Assembly (NCBI GenBank): GCA_023397905.1 | Contig: JAEWSZ010000034.1 | Coordinates: 1 to 64,000, forward strand | Origin: Bacillota bacterium | GTDB lineage: Bacteria > Bacillota > Clostridia > Acetivibrionales > DSM-1351 | Direction: 5' to 3' | Length of the DNA: 64,000 nucleotides | Part shown: piece after piece, positions 1 to 9,499 of the stretch | Layout: the number at the start of each line of letters is the position of its first letter | How positions within the stretch are numbered: position 1 is the stretch's first letter | The notes under the pieces: generated by a model | What the model saw: only the letters and a program-made list of their open reading frames with translations | Told to the model about the DNA's origin: nothing | Database searches by the model: none | Program-made: the position numbers and the translations under genes

Positions 1-537
1 GCCCTCTGTCCCGAAGATTTTCCTGAAAATGAGCTCCCTTTCGCTGCTGTCGGCTTCCAGCAGCTTTCTGAATTCCCCCTGTGGCAGCATGACTATCTGC
101 TTGAACTGGGATTTGTTTATGCCCAGAAGCCCGGTAATTTTTTCATCGACATTGGCAATTTTCGTCGTCAGAGTACCGTCGGGCAAAAGCAGCTCCGCAT
201 CGGCATTTCTGGTGGTAAAGCCCTCTCCTCTGAGCTTTTTTTGCTCCTGCTGGGGAGATCTTTTTATTTTATAGGTTTTCCCTCTCAGTTCAAATTCAAG
301 CTCCACATAGGTTTCGGTATAAGGCTCCGCAAAGTCGCTTCTGAGGCTGTCTCTCTCACGGCTGCTGCCTGAAGCTTCCCCAAAAAGGGCAAAGCTGATG
401 GCATCAAAAATAGTGGTTTTCCCGGCCCCTGTGGGCCCTGAAATAACAAAAATCTGCTCGGCCAGCAGTCCGAAATCTATTTCCTGGACCCCTGCATATG
501 GTCCGAATGCGCTGATTGTAAGCTTTAACGGTCTCAT
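1..537 (-). CDS. sbcC: SbcC nuclease ATPase subunit, N-terminal part (runs off window)
   Basis: This is the first ~179 codons of the SMC-like ATPase subunit of the SbcCD nuclease, which with SbcD opens hairpin and blocked DNA ends. The translation starts MRPLKLTISAFGPY, the usual SbcC opening, and carries a Walker A motif GPTGAGKTT near residue 35. It continues through the conserved ...QIVMLPQGEFRKLLEA segment that precedes the coiled coil. The ATG at 537 lies 33 bases after the end of sbcD, so the two are co-transcribed, sbcD first. The coiled coil, zinc hook and Walker B lie outside the window. Identification is firm; only the extent is incomplete. Confidence 0.93.
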   Translation of the reverse strand, partial: MRPLKLTISAFGPYAGVQEIDFGLLAEQIFVISGPTGAGKTTIFDAISFALFGEASGSSRERDSLRSDFAEPYTETYVELEFELRGKTYKIKRSPQQEQKKLRGEGFTTRNADAELLLPDGTLTTKIANVDEKITGLLGINKSQFKQIVMLPQGEFRKLLEADSSERELIFRKIFGTEG

Positions 538-570
538 GCTCCACCTCCCGAACTACATATACCCCTGCCG

Positions 571-1731
571 TCAAGTGCGGCTTTCAACCTCTCCTATTAT
601 TCTTCTCATCACGGCGGCCGCCTCTTCACTTAAAGGCTCCCCCTGTATGGAATCATAAAATTCTTCAAACAGCTCCAGCCTGGATCTGGATTTGTAGCCT
701 TCCGAAGCCGAAGTTCTGGTATCTTCTCTCTTAATGCCGGTCTCCCTGCTCAGCCCCATTATATTGGGATATACCGATCTGAGCTTTGAAATGGGGTCTA
801 TCAGCTCTCCTCTGTCTGTCAGAACGGCATAAATGTAATCCTCCGTATTTGTATCCCGGTATATTTCCGGATTTATCAGCTCGTCAACAGGTCCCTTGAT
901 GATACGCATATCCCTTCTGGGAACCAGCTCTATATGCCTGGCAGATGTCTTCCCCTCTTTGTCCAGCTCTACGGCGGTTATTCCCTTTTTCTGATTTACC
1001 TCAGAAAAAGAGTATTTCAGCAGCGAGCCCGAATACCTGATGCTGTCGGAGCCTGCCTTCTGAGGCGCATGCAAATGCCCCAGGGCAGTATAATTGAACA
1101 TGCCGAAATAATCCGAGCTGACAAAATCCGTCCCCCCTATGCTCAAAGGCCTCTCCGATTCGCTGAGTATCTCGTCCTGCCTGCCCATATGCGTAATATA
1201 CCCGTGGGTGATCATGACATTTCTTTCACTGGAATTGTAAGTTCCTTCTATTCTGTCAATGATCCTCTTCATGGCGTCATCATGGGTGGAAATCTGAATA
1301 TCATCATACAGATGGCGTACATTTCTGGGGTCCGTATAGGGAAGCATGTAGAAGTTTACAGGCCCGAAGGCATCCTCAAGCGTTATGCACGGGACTCCTC
1401 CGTCAAAAATACCCGCAATGTGCAGGCCGTGGTTTGTGAGTATCCTGCTGGCAAAGGACAGCCTCTCGGCGCTGTCGTGATTTCCCGCAATAGCCAGTAC
1501 TGGAACCTCCATCTCCAGCAGCAGCCTGCTGAAAATCCGGTCCACCAGCTCCACAGCCTCTACGGGAGGGATGCTCCTGTCAAAAATGTCCCCGGCCACG
1601 ACCACCGCATCCGGCTTTTCATTTTCAATGATGGAGATAAGCTTTTCCAGCACATATTTCTGCTCTTCCAGCATACTGAATTCATTTACGATCTTGCCGA
1701 TATGCCAGTCCCCCGTATGGATTATTTTCAT
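571..1731 (-). CDS. sbcD: SbcD exonuclease subunit
   Basis: A 386-residue calcineurin-type phosphoesterase, the Mn-dependent nuclease subunit of SbcCD, acting in the cytoplasm on DNA hairpins and double-strand ends. The metal-binding motifs occur in order: GDWHIGK (residue 7 on), GDIFD (~48), GNHD (~97), THGY (~175) and GHLH (~220). The length is normal for the family. The ATG at 1731 is preceded by a GGGGGC Shine-Dalgarno. It sits between the lipid kinase gene and sbcC on the same strand with short gaps, so all three are probably one transcript. Confidence 0.95.
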   Translation of the reverse strand: MKIIHTGDWHIGKIVNEFSMLEEQKYVLEKLISIIENEKPDAVVVAGDIFDRSIPPVEAVELVDRIFSRLLLEMEVPVLAIAGNHDSAERLSFASRILTNHGLHIAGIFDGGVPCITLEDAFGPVNFYMLPYTDPRNVRHLYDDIQISTHDDAMKRIIDRIEGTYNSSERNVMITHGYITHMGRQDEILSESERPLSIGGTDFVSSDYFGMFNYTALGHLHAPQKAGSDSIRYSGSLLKYSFSEVNQKKGITAVELDKEGKTSARHIELVPRRDMRIIKGPVDELINPEIYRDTNTEDYIYAVLTDRGELIDPISKLRSVYPNIMGLSRETGIKREDTRTSASEGYKSRSRLELFEEFYDSIQGEPLSEEAAAVMRRIIGEVESRT

Positions 1732-1758
1732 GGCAGCGCCCCCTTACTTTTGCTAAAA

Positions 1759-2646
1759 TCAGCCTCTGTCCGGCAAAATTATATTTATGCCGCCTTCAAT
1801 AATTTCAAAATCCACAGTCGTTTCCTCTATTATCTCGCCGTCTATGTTGACACAGAGCTTCTCAGTGCTTTCAATGCTTATCTTCCGGCATTTATGAAAG
1901 CTGGCCTCTTTGATCTGCCCGTGCAAGCCCTTCATATACTTTGGAAACAGATTTAATATTTGGAACCTGGTAACCTCCCTCACCAGGCATACATCCAGGA
2001 GCCCGTCGTCCAGCTCCGCACCGGGAGCTGGCATTATGCCTCCTCCGTAATACCTGCCGTTGGCTATGGCCACCAGCAGTGCCCTGAGTTCCATTTTCTC
2101 CCCGTCCATATCCACCTTAATGGCAGAAATTTTCTTTTTGAACACCGTATATATGACTGAAAACAAATAGGCCATGCTCCCTGTTATTCCTGGGACCTTC
2201 TTGAATTTATTTGCATTGAAAACCACATTGGCGTCAAATCCGATAGAAGATATATTGATAAAATATTTGTCATTGACCCTGGCCAGATCTATGGTTTTCT
2301 CCCTGCCGCCGACAGTTTCCGCTATCATCCGCTTTATATCAAACGTCTCCTGATAACTTCTGATAAAATCATTTCCTGAACCCGTAGGTATCACTCCCAG
2401 GGAGGATGCAGTTCCCGCGATTCCGTTGACTGCCTCATTGACCGTGCCGTCTCCGCCCACGGCGTATATCCGGCACTTTTCCCTTCCGGCATGCTCCCGG
2501 GCTATTTCCGCCCCTTGGCCGGGGTATTTTGTTATGTATATGCTGCACTCGTCTTCCTTATCTTTAAAGCACTCCTCAATAAACGGTATGAGCTGGCTTG
2601 ATCTTCCTTTTCCTGCCGCGGGATTGATTATAAAGATATGTTTCAT
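1759..2646 (-). CDS. Diacylglycerol/lipid kinase (DagK/YegS family)
   Basis: A 295-residue lipid kinase of the DAGK catalytic family, likely phosphorylating diacylglycerol or a related lipid and recycling it into phospholipid or teichoic-acid turnover. The nucleotide-binding motifs are visible: INPAAGKG near the N terminus, GGDGTVNEAVNG (~60) and GSGNDFI (~90). The open frame extends further upstream, but the ATG at 2646 with GGAGG four bases before it gives the canonical MKHIFIINPAAG start and the standard length; the extension has no family homology. It follows hutD after 121 bases and precedes sbcD by 27. Whether it is DagK itself or another YegS-type lipid kinase cannot be told from sequence alone. 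Confidence 0.88.
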   Translation of the reverse strand: MKHIFIINPAAGKGRSSQLIPFIEECFKDKEDECSIYITKYPGQGAEIAREHAGREKCRIYAVGGDGTVNEAVNGIAGTASSLGVIPTGSGNDFIRSYQETFDIKRMIAETVGGREKTIDLARVNDKYFINISSIGFDANVVFNANKFKKVPGITGSMAYLFSVIYTVFKKKISAIKVDMDGEKMELRALLVAIANGRYYGGGIMPAPGAELDDGLLDVCLVREVTRFQILNLFPKYMKGLHGQIKEASFHKCRKISIESTEKLCVNIDGEIIEETTVDFEIIEGGINIILPDRG

Positions 2647-2767
2647 TCTGCCTCCAAAAGGGGATGATTTTTGAATTGAACCGACAGCGTTTTCATCATG
2701 GATATATTTTAACATAATTTCCGCTTTAAGTTCAGCATGGCGGTGAGGAAAAATTTTTTCCATCAGC

Positions 2768-3340
2768 TCAGCCGCCAATATGTATGTCAAATAGCTTCAA
2801 GCCTGTTCCGGCCCTGTTTTCAATTATAAAAACCGTTCCGGCCGCTTCCTCTTCCAGCAGTAAAGTATATCCGGCTTTCAGGAAATAGGATTCATTTCCG
2901 GATTTAACACATATATCCCCTGCGGGGCAGTACAAAAACCGTTTTCCCCCGGAATATAAACCTTCATAGGTTCCCGGTACGCTGCGCACAGCAAGAGTAC
3001 CGTTCCCTCTTGCAACCATGAGATTGAAGTCCTTGACTTTTCCATAGCTCCTTGTGTCCCAGCCCCCGTCAAAAGCGCATACTTCATACGGCTTCAGAGA
3101 AATCTCCCTTCCGCCGTTAAAAACGAGCTTCATTTCTCCTTCCAGAACCGCAAGCTGCCGCCTGACACCTTCCAGCTTTGTGAATGCGGATTCTTCCGTT
3201 TCAACAGTTGCGGTGCTTATGCGGAAGTCAAAATTTCTGCCGGAATATGAGGCGTCTTCGGGGTAAATATAGAGTTCCGTGGTCTTTCCTCCGGGCCATC
3301 CGGAAGTCCTGTAACCGGACGGATCAATAATCCGTATCAT
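2768..3340 (-). CDS. hutD: HutD/Ves family protein
   Basis: A 190-residue protein of the HutD (Ves) family, a small bicupin found with histidine-utilisation genes. Proposed roles are regulatory or binding of formylated or imino pathway intermediates, but no reaction is established. The family opening is seen: YRTSGWPGGKTTEL, followed by FDFRISTATVE and the later FDGGW segment. The ATG follows a very strong GGAGGAGG site. It is the last hut gene of the operon, 16 bases after the HutF-like gene, which supports a role in the same pathway. Confidence 0.85.
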   Translation of the reverse strand: MIRIIDPSGYRTSGWPGGKTTELYIYPEDASYSGRNFDFRISTATVETEESAFTKLEGVRRQLAVLEGEMKLVFNGGREISLKPYEVCAFDGGWDTRSYGKVKDFNLMVARGNGTLAVRSVPGTYEGLYSGGKRFLYCPAGDICVKSGNESYFLKAGYTLLLEEEAAGTVFIIENRAGTGLKLFDIHIGG

Positions 3341-3356
3341 CTTTCCTCCTCCCGGG

Positions 3357-4694
3357 TCAACCCTTCAGGTATATCCCGTTCATCAATTTACCCACCTTTT
3401 CTACGATACTCTCCTCGGATACTGTCAGTATCTTCCCGCAGGATACGGTAAGCCTGCCGTCCACCATGACCTTTTTTATGGCGGTGGGCTGCATGGAATA
3501 CACGATGTTCGGCAAAAGCTGTTCGTAGTCGGGATAAAACGGCTGCAGGGAAATGTCTTTTAAATCCACTCCCACAAAATCCGCTTTATATCCCGGCTTT
3601 ATATCCCCAACCGGAAGGTCCAGAAGTATTCCGCCGTTTTTGGTCCCCATATCAAAGGCCTGCCGGCTGTCAATGAGAAGCGCATTCAATTTGGTCACCT
3701 TTTGCAGCAGGGACGCCATGCGCATTTCCTCAAATACGCTTGTGCGGTTGTTGCTGCAGGCTCCGTCGCTTCCAAGGCCTATATTGATACCGGCCTCCGC
3801 CATCCATGCTATTTCGGTGACGCCGTCTGCGAGAAACATATTGCTGGATGGGCAGTATGCAAGGCTTGCCTTTTTTGCCGCCATCAGCTCTCTTTCATGC
3901 TCATTCAGCCATACCGCATGGATCATGACCATGCTCTCATCCAGAACCCCTATTTTATCCAGAAACTCCACCGGCCTGAGGCCTGAGCGGCCCATGACCT
4001 CCTCCACCTCAAAAGGCTCCTCCGCCACATGTATGTGAAATTTGGTCCCCAGCTCACGTGCCAGCTCATGACCCACCTTAACCATCTCCGCACTGGCGGC
4101 ATGGAGGCTGTGCGGCGCAGGGATTACCGTTGTCATCCTTGAAGCGCTGCCATTGTATTTTTCAGCAAGCAGCCTTGTGTTGCCCACCGCATCCTCCACG
4201 GTCTCAACGTATCCGGAGGGCGCGCCCTTCCAATCATACATGGTCCGCGCCAGGACAAGCCTTATACCTGTGTCCGCAGCCGCGCGGATAATGGCGTTAT
4301 CGCCCTCTATGCCGTCATTGTGAACATAAAAGAAGTCCGATACGCAGGTGACGCCGTATTTCATCATTTCACCAAAGGCGAACAGGGCTCCCGTATATAA
4401 ATCCTCCGGGGACAGCATAGGAGAGATCCTGTACAGCGCCCTGTCCCTCCATTCCAGGAAAGGCTTTCCGACAGCCAGGCCCCTTAAAAGGCTTTGAAAG
4501 CAGTGATTATGCGCATTTACCGTACCCGGCAGCATTGCGGTGCCGGTCCACTTTTCTTCTTCCGGAGAAAATTCCCTTTTAAGTTCCGCAGGATTTCCGA
4601 CCTTCACAATATTCCCGTCTTCAATGACAACAGCCCTGCCTTTTTCAAACTTTCCATCAGTATATAACAACTCAGGTTCAATAAGCTTTTTCAT
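3357..4694 (-). CDS. Amidohydrolase, probable formimidoylglutamate deiminase (HutF-like)
   Basis: A 445-residue metal-dependent hydrolase of the amidohydrolase superfamily. Metal ligands are visible in NAHNHCF (H62, H64), FHIHVAEE and GSDGACSNN. Fold and length fit HutF, which deiminates N-formimino-L-glutamate to N-formyl-L-glutamate plus ammonia, but also the relatives S-adenosylhomocysteine deaminase and guanine deaminase. Position in a hut operon is the main reason to prefer HutF. The ATG at 4694 has AAGGAG eight bases upstream and shares one base with the stop codon of the preceding M20 gene (TGATG), so translation is coupled. An in-frame TTG lies one codon earlier. Confidence 0.72.
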   Translation of the reverse strand: MKKLIEPELLYTDGKFEKGRAVVIEDGNIVKVGNPAELKREFSPEEEKWTGTAMLPGTVNAHNHCFQSLLRGLAVGKPFLEWRDRALYRISPMLSPEDLYTGALFAFGEMMKYGVTCVSDFFYVHNDGIEGDNAIIRAAADTGIRLVLARTMYDWKGAPSGYVETVEDAVGNTRLLAEKYNGSASRMTTVIPAPHSLHAASAEMVKVGHELARELGTKFHIHVAEEPFEVEEVMGRSGLRPVEFLDKIGVLDESMVMIHAVWLNEHERELMAAKKASLAYCPSSNMFLADGVTEIAWMAEAGINIGLGSDGACSNNRTSVFEEMRMASLLQKVTKLNALLIDSRQAFDMGTKNGGILLDLPVGDIKPGYKADFVGVDLKDISLQPFYPDYEQLLPNIVYSMQPTAIKKVMVDGRLTVSCGKILTVSEESIVEKVGKLMNGIYLKG

Positions 4695-6028
4695 CAAGTC
4701 AGCTCCTTATCAAGTGCAAGTATTGTTTTTAGCAGCACATTGCCCGCCGTTTCCATATCCTTTATATCAGTTGCTTCAGCGGCGCAGTGGCTTTTCCCGT
4801 CAATACTCCGTACGAAAAGCATTCCGGTTTTTGTTATTCCCGACATGTGCACCGCATCGTGGCCCGCCATGCTCACAAGCAGCGGCGCCCCCTTCAGGGA
4901 ATACATCCCTCCGGAGCTGTCCGCGTCCTTGTCCATGGCTCCCTGCTCGCAGGCTATTTCCCTGGCTAAAGCATTCATAACCCTCTCGTCCATGGGAGCT
5001 TCCGCCTGATCCAGTATTACCTTTCTCTCAAATTTAACTCCGCGCTTTTCCTCTATCTGTGCAAATTCCCGGTCCAGCATATTGACTATCTGCCGCTTAA
5101 TACCGCTGTCCGGCATTCTTACCTCCAGAATGAATTCAGCCTTCCCCGGAATGATGTTGGCCGAATTGGGGTATATATCCATTTTGCCCACGGTTCCGAC
5201 AACATCCTTTCTGTCAAAGCCGGCTATCACCTTTTCAAGAGCCAGAGCCGCTTCCGCCGCCGCAAGCAGTGCGTCATGCCTGTGCTCCATTACAGTGGTG
5301 CCCGCATGGTTGGGCTCTCCATTTACACAAATCAGCTCCCTGTATATTCCCGTTATCGTTGACACCACCGCAGTGGACAGCCCTCTGTCATAGAGGTTCC
5401 TCCCCTGCTCAATATGGCATTCAATAAAAGCCGCCATAACAGCTCCGGTCAGCTGTGAAGCCTCAAGCTCACCTATATTGCCTCCGGTCCTTGCTATAGC
5501 CTCCGTCAGCTTTTCCTCCGTACCGGAATTTTTTGCCTTGAGCAGCAATGCCTTGTCAAGCTTTCCCGTGACGCCTCTGCTGCCCATCGTTGAAATATTG
5601 AATAAATTTGGTTCCTCTGCTGTAAATGAAACCACCTGAAAGGGATGTCTCAATGCCGCTTTGTTTTCCTTCAGCGTTTCCAGCACCTCAAGCCCCAGAA
5701 GCACGCCCATGGCTCCGTCGTATTTTCCCCCGTCCGGCACAGCGTCATGGTGTGAGCCCACAGTTATTGGCAAAAAGCCCGTATTGCAGCTGTCCTCCTC
5801 CGTGTCTGCCCCGCCGGACAACACAGCCGGTTCTGCCGTCATCCAGATATTTGAGACCGCGTCTATCCTGACCTCCGCGCCCAATGCCCCGGCTTTTTTA
5901 ACCAGCCATTCCCTGGCCTGTTCATCCGCTTTGCTGCCGAAGGAGCGGTCAATGCCCCCATGTCCGTTCATGCCGAATTTTGCCAGCTCCATGATATTCG
6001 CTTCCAGCCTTTTTCCGTTTATCCTCAT
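4694..6028 (-). CDS. M20-family Zn amidohydrolase (N-carbamoylase/allantoate-amidohydrolase type)
   Basis: A 444-residue zinc hydrolase of the M20 hydantoinase/carbamoylase group. The di-zinc ligands are in GSHHDAVPDGGKYDG (H93/H94, D104), the catalytic glutamates in TAEEPN, and the substrate-clamping motif in HIEQG. Family members cleave N-carbamoyl or N-formyl amino acids and allantoate. It overlaps hutI by four bases (ATGA) and the HutF-like gene by one, so it is tightly built into the hut operon. I infer that it removes the formyl group from N-formylglutamate, the job normally done by HutG, which is absent here. An allantoate or carbamoyl-amino-acid role cannot be excluded. Confidence 0.82.
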   Translation of the reverse strand: MRINGKRLEANIMELAKFGMNGHGGIDRSFGSKADEQAREWLVKKAGALGAEVRIDAVSNIWMTAEPAVLSGGADTEEDSCNTGFLPITVGSHHDAVPDGGKYDGAMGVLLGLEVLETLKENKAALRHPFQVVSFTAEEPNLFNISTMGSRGVTGKLDKALLLKAKNSGTEEKLTEAIARTGGNIGELEASQLTGAVMAAFIECHIEQGRNLYDRGLSTAVVSTITGIYRELICVNGEPNHAGTTVMEHRHDALLAAAEAALALEKVIAGFDRKDVVGTVGKMDIYPNSANIIPGKAEFILEVRMPDSGIKRQIVNMLDREFAQIEEKRGVKFERKVILDQAEAPMDERVMNALAREIACEQGAMDKDADSSGGMYSLKGAPLLVSMAGHDAVHMSGITKTGMLFVRSIDGKSHCAAEATDIKDMETAGNVLLKTILALDKELT

Positions 6029-7278
6029 CTGTCAGACCCCCGTCCGGATTTCACTATCCTGCCGTCTTTCATAACCAGCTCAACGGTATTGACCGCCGTA
6101 TTATAAGGAAGAAAATGGATGGATGGATATTCAAGCATTATTATATCGGCCTTTTTTCCCGGCTCAATGCTTCCCACCCGCTGCTGCCGGTCTATTGCGG
6201 CTGCACCGTTTATTGTGAGAGCGGTTATGGTCTCCTGTATGGTCATTTCCATGTAAATGCAGGCAAGGGCGATAATCAGGGGTATGGAATTGGTGAAACA
6301 GCTTCCCGGATTGTAGTCCGAAGCCAGCGCAACCATGCAGCCTTTATCTATCATTTCCCGTGCCCTTGCAAAGTCCTCTTTGAGGCAAAAAGCCGTTGCC
6401 GGCAGCAGTGTGGCCGCCACTTTCCTTTCCGCCAGCCGCGCTATTCCTTCCTCCGAAGCCTTTAAAAGATGGTCCGCCGATATGCAGCCCATTCCGGCCG
6501 CCAGCTGGGCTCCGCCCAGACAAGTCATCTCATCCGCATGTATTTTGAGTTTGAAGTCCATATCTTTTGCCGCTTTGAGGTAATATTCCGAATCCTCTGC
6601 CGAGAAAACATTTTTCTCGCAGAAAATATCGGCGAACTCGGCCAGCTTCTCCTCCGCCACCACAGGCAGCACCTCCCTTATCTGGAAATCCAGGAATCCC
6701 CTTTCCCTTCCCTTATATTCCGGAGGCACGCTGTGAGGCCCCAGAAATGTGGCTGCAATGTCCACAGGCTGGGTATCGTTCAGTTCCTTCATCACTTCAA
6801 GCTGCAGGAGCTCTGTTGCTTTATCCAGGCCATATCCGCTTTTGCCCTCGACTGTGGTCACGCCCATGTCAAGCATCTTTTCCAGCCTGGCCCTTCCCGA
6901 GCTTATCAGTTCATCCTTTGAAGCCTTTCTGGTGGCATTTACGGAAGAGGCGATTCCTCCGCCTTTTTCCATTATGGACATGTAGCTTTCGCCCCTGAGC
7001 CTCCATGAAAATTCCTCCGCCCTGTAGCCTCCGAACACAAAATGCGTGTGGGAATCCACGAACCCCGGAAGGACTGCCTTGTTTGCGGCGTCAATCACCT
7101 CATATGAAGAAATATCCTGTTTCAGGATTTCATCTGTCGTACCAACCTTCTTAATTATCCCGTCTTCTACAATGACGGCGCCGTCTTTTATCAAACCTAT
7201 ATCATTCATATCCCGCCCGGCCTTGGGTCCCCCTGCACAGGTTACCAGCTCAGCTGCGTGCAAAATAGCATAATTCAT
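6025..7278 (-). CDS. hutI: Imidazolonepropionase
   Basis: A 417-residue amidohydrolase that opens 4-imidazolone-5-propionate to N-formimino-L-glutamate, the third step of histidine degradation. The zinc motif DSHTHFVFGG, the long EGKSGYGL segment, IHADE and ASDYNPGS are typical of HutI, and length matches the family. The ATG at 7278 follows GGAGG at seven bases. Its end overlaps the M20 gene by ATGA. It lies 96 bases after hutU in the same orientation. Confidence 0.96.
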   Translation of the reverse strand: MNYAILHAAELVTCAGGPKAGRDMNDIGLIKDGAVIVEDGIIKKVGTTDEILKQDISSYEVIDAANKAVLPGFVDSHTHFVFGGYRAEEFSWRLRGESYMSIMEKGGGIASSVNATRKASKDELISSGRARLEKMLDMGVTTVEGKSGYGLDKATELLQLEVMKELNDTQPVDIAATFLGPHSVPPEYKGRERGFLDFQIREVLPVVAEEKLAEFADIFCEKNVFSAEDSEYYLKAAKDMDFKLKIHADEMTCLGGAQLAAGMGCISADHLLKASEEGIARLAERKVAATLLPATAFCLKEDFARAREMIDKGCMVALASDYNPGSCFTNSIPLIIALACIYMEMTIQETITALTINGAAAIDRQQRVGSIEPGKKADIIMLEYPSIHFLPYNTAVNTVELVMKDGRIVKSGRGSDR

Positions 7279-7374
7279 TGATTTGCCTCCATATACCCAT
7301 TCCAGATTGTGACTAAAAGCTTTTATCCAATATCCTGATTTCCGTATTTAGATTCAATACTCTGTATCGATTTA

Positions 7375-9402
7375 TTATTGTATCCGCCGTTTTGCAACAG
7401 CCTTGTCTATTAATTCGTCGGAAGCCACATAGGGTATGGTTATGTGGTCTTTTCCCTGCATCAGCGAATTATATTCCGCAGCGGTTTCAATGGAGTTTTC
7501 ACACCTTGCCCAGCTTCTCCTTGAAACTCCTATCATTGTATCCCAGGGCACGGAGGAATATATGATTTCATCCACTCTTTCGCTTCCGTCCAGCAGCAGC
7601 CCGAAGCCCCCGTTTATACCCTTGCTTATTCCTACGCCCCCGCCGTTGTGCAGAGCCACAAGGCTCATGCCTCTTGCGGCATTGCCGGCATAGCACTGAA
7701 CCGCCATATCGGCGGTAATATTGCTCCCGTCATATATGTTTGAGGTCTCCCTGTACGGAGAGTCGGTACCGCCTGTGTCATGGTGGTCGCGTCCCAGCAT
7801 GACGGGCCCTATCTCACGCTCTCTGACCATCTTGTTGAATTTCAGCGCTATGTCCCTTCTTCCCAGTGCGTCCTGGTACAGTATGCGGCATTGTGTTCCC
7901 ACCACCAGCCTGTTCTTTTCGGCATCCCGTATCCAGATATAGTTATCCCTGTCCTGTCCCCTGCGTTCCGGGTTTATTATTTCCATTGCGGCCAGGTCGG
8001 TCTTTTTCAGATCCCCGGGATCTCCGCTGAGACAGCACCACCTGAAGGGACCGTAACCGTAATCGAAAAGCATGGGTCCCATTATGTCCTCAACATATGA
8101 AGGGAATATGAAGCCTTCCTTTGTATCCCTTCCGTTTTTGGCAATATCAGTGGCTCCCGCGTCAAATACAGCTTTCATGAAGGCATTTCCGTAGTCAAAG
8201 AAATACGTGCCTCTCTCTGTGAGCTTTTTCACCAATTGGAAGTGTTTCACCAGGGATTGGTCCACAAGTTTTTTAAATGCCCCTTTATCGGTCCTCAATA
8301 ATTCCGTGCGCTGTTCAAAGGACAGGCCCTGGGGGCAATAGCCTCCGTCATACGGAACATGGCACGAAGTCTGATCGGACAGCATCTCCACCTTCACATT
8401 GCGGTCTACGGCATATTGCAGTAAATCCACTATATTTCCATGATATGCGATGGATACGCTTTCCCTTTTCGCAATAAATTCATCCGCCCAGGCAAATGCC
8501 TGCTCCAGGCTGTCTGTGACCCTGGACACCCAGCCCTGGTCATGCCTGGTCTTTATTCTGGAGCCGTCCACCTCGGCAATTATGCCCACGCCTCCCGCTA
8601 TCTCAATGGCTTTGGGCTGTGCCCCGCTCATGCCTCCCAGTCCCGACGTGATAAACAGGTGCCCCCGGAGGTCTCCGTCCGCGGGTATTCCAAGTACCTT
8701 TCTGCCCGCATTCAAAAGGGTGTTGAAGGTTCCGTGTACGATTCCCTGGGGGCCTATGTACATCCAGCCTCCGGCAGTCATCTGTCCATAGCTGGACACG
8801 CCCATTGCGGTGGCTTTCGCCCAGTCCTCGGGATTGTCGAACATGCCCACCATCAGCCCGTTTGTTATGATTACCCTGGGACTGTGCTTCTGGGAATGGA
8901 ACAATCCCATGGGATGCCCCGACATCATGACGAGGGTCTGCTCATCGGTAAGCTCCTCAAGATATTTTTTTATAAGCCGGTACTGCATCCAGTTCTGGCA
9001 TACCTGCCCCGTTTCACCGTATGTGACAAGCTCATAGGGGTACAGCGCCACTTCGTGATCCAGATTGTTGTCTATCATGACCTGAAATGCCTTGCCTTCC
9101 AGGCATTTTCCCTTATATTCGTCTATTGGCTTTCCGTATATCCTCTCCTTTGGCATATACCTGTAGCCATATATCCTGCCCATTGTCATCAATTCCTCAA
9201 GGAATTCCGGCGCCAGGGTTTCGTGCAGGCTTTCCGGTATATAGCGCAGTGCGTTCTTCAGCGCCAGCTTTATTTCACGTTCGTTCAATGTAAGCTCGCG
9301 TTTGGGCGCTCTCCTTATCCCTTCTTTAAATACGGGATATTCCGGAAGCTCCTCTCCCAGCTTTATTGTCATGGCTTCTCCGATTTTTCTGTTTTCCAGC
9401 AT
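7375..9402 (-). CDS. hutU: Urocanate hydratase
   Basis: Urocanase converts urocanate to imidazolonepropionate using tightly bound NAD+. The protein shows GLGGMSGAQPKA for NAD binding, the SCHVPYDGGYCPQGL region with the family's active-site cysteine, and NGGGVGISKG near the C terminus. The frame is open further upstream to 9540, overlapping hutH. The ATG at 9402 has AGGAAGG in the correct place and gives 675 residues, the length of the clostridial long form, so the upstream extension is rejected. It sits 97 bases after hutH and 96 before hutI. Confidence 0.96.
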   Translation of the reverse strand: MLENRKIGEAMTIKLGEELPEYPVFKEGIRRAPKRELTLNEREIKLALKNALRYIPESLHETLAPEFLEELMTMGRIYGYRYMPKERIYGKPIDEYKGKCLEGKAFQVMIDNNLDHEVALYPYELVTYGETGQVCQNWMQYRLIKKYLEELTDEQTLVMMSGHPMGLFHSQKHSPRVIITNGLMVGMFDNPEDWAKATAMGVSSYGQMTAGGWMYIGPQGIVHGTFNTLLNAGRKVLGIPADGDLRGHLFITSGLGGMSGAQPKAIEIAGGVGIIAEVDGSRIKTRHDQGWVSRVTDSLEQAFAWADEFIAKRESVSIAYHGNIVDLLQYAVDRNVKVEMLSDQTSCHVPYDGGYCPQGLSFEQRTELLRTDKGAFKKLVDQSLVKHFQLVKKLTERGTYFFDYGNAFMKAVFDAGATDIAKNGRDTKEGFIFPSYVEDIMGPMLFDYGYGPFRWCCLSGDPGDLKKTDLAAMEIINPERRGQDRDNYIWIRDAEKNRLVVGTQCRILYQDALGRRDIALKFNKMVREREIGPVMLGRDHHDTGGTDSPYRETSNIYDGSNITADMAVQCYAGNAARGMSLVALHNGGGVGISKGINGGFGLLLDGSERVDEIIYSSVPWDTMIGVSRRSWARCENSIETAAEYNSLMQGKDHITIPYVASDELIDKAVAKRRIQ

Positions 9403-9499
9403 GATATCACCTTCCTGTATAATAAATTTGTAATATATTTGCGTCTCTTTTGCAAGTCCCAAGCTCATTAAACCATATTTCAAGTCCGGTGCATATGCG

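Noticed and set aside
934..1956. Long plus-strand open frame of 340 codons opposite sbcD and the lipid kinase
   Set aside because: It lies antisense to two well-supported genes, spans their junction, has no ribosome site and no family features.
2682..2695. A cre-like sequence (TGAAAACGCTGTCG on the minus strand) between hutD and the lipid kinase
   Set aside because: One imperfect match in an internal operon gap, without a promoter beside it; chance cannot be excluded.
4694..6028. Calling the M20 gene allantoate amidohydrolase (allC)
   Set aside because: Family motifs allow it, but no purine or allantoin genes are near and the gene overlaps two hut genes.
8440..9471. Plus-strand open frame of 343 codons opposite hutU
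   Set aside because: Shadow of the hutU coding frame in GC-rich codons; composition is rich in His, Cys and Pro without any domain pattern.
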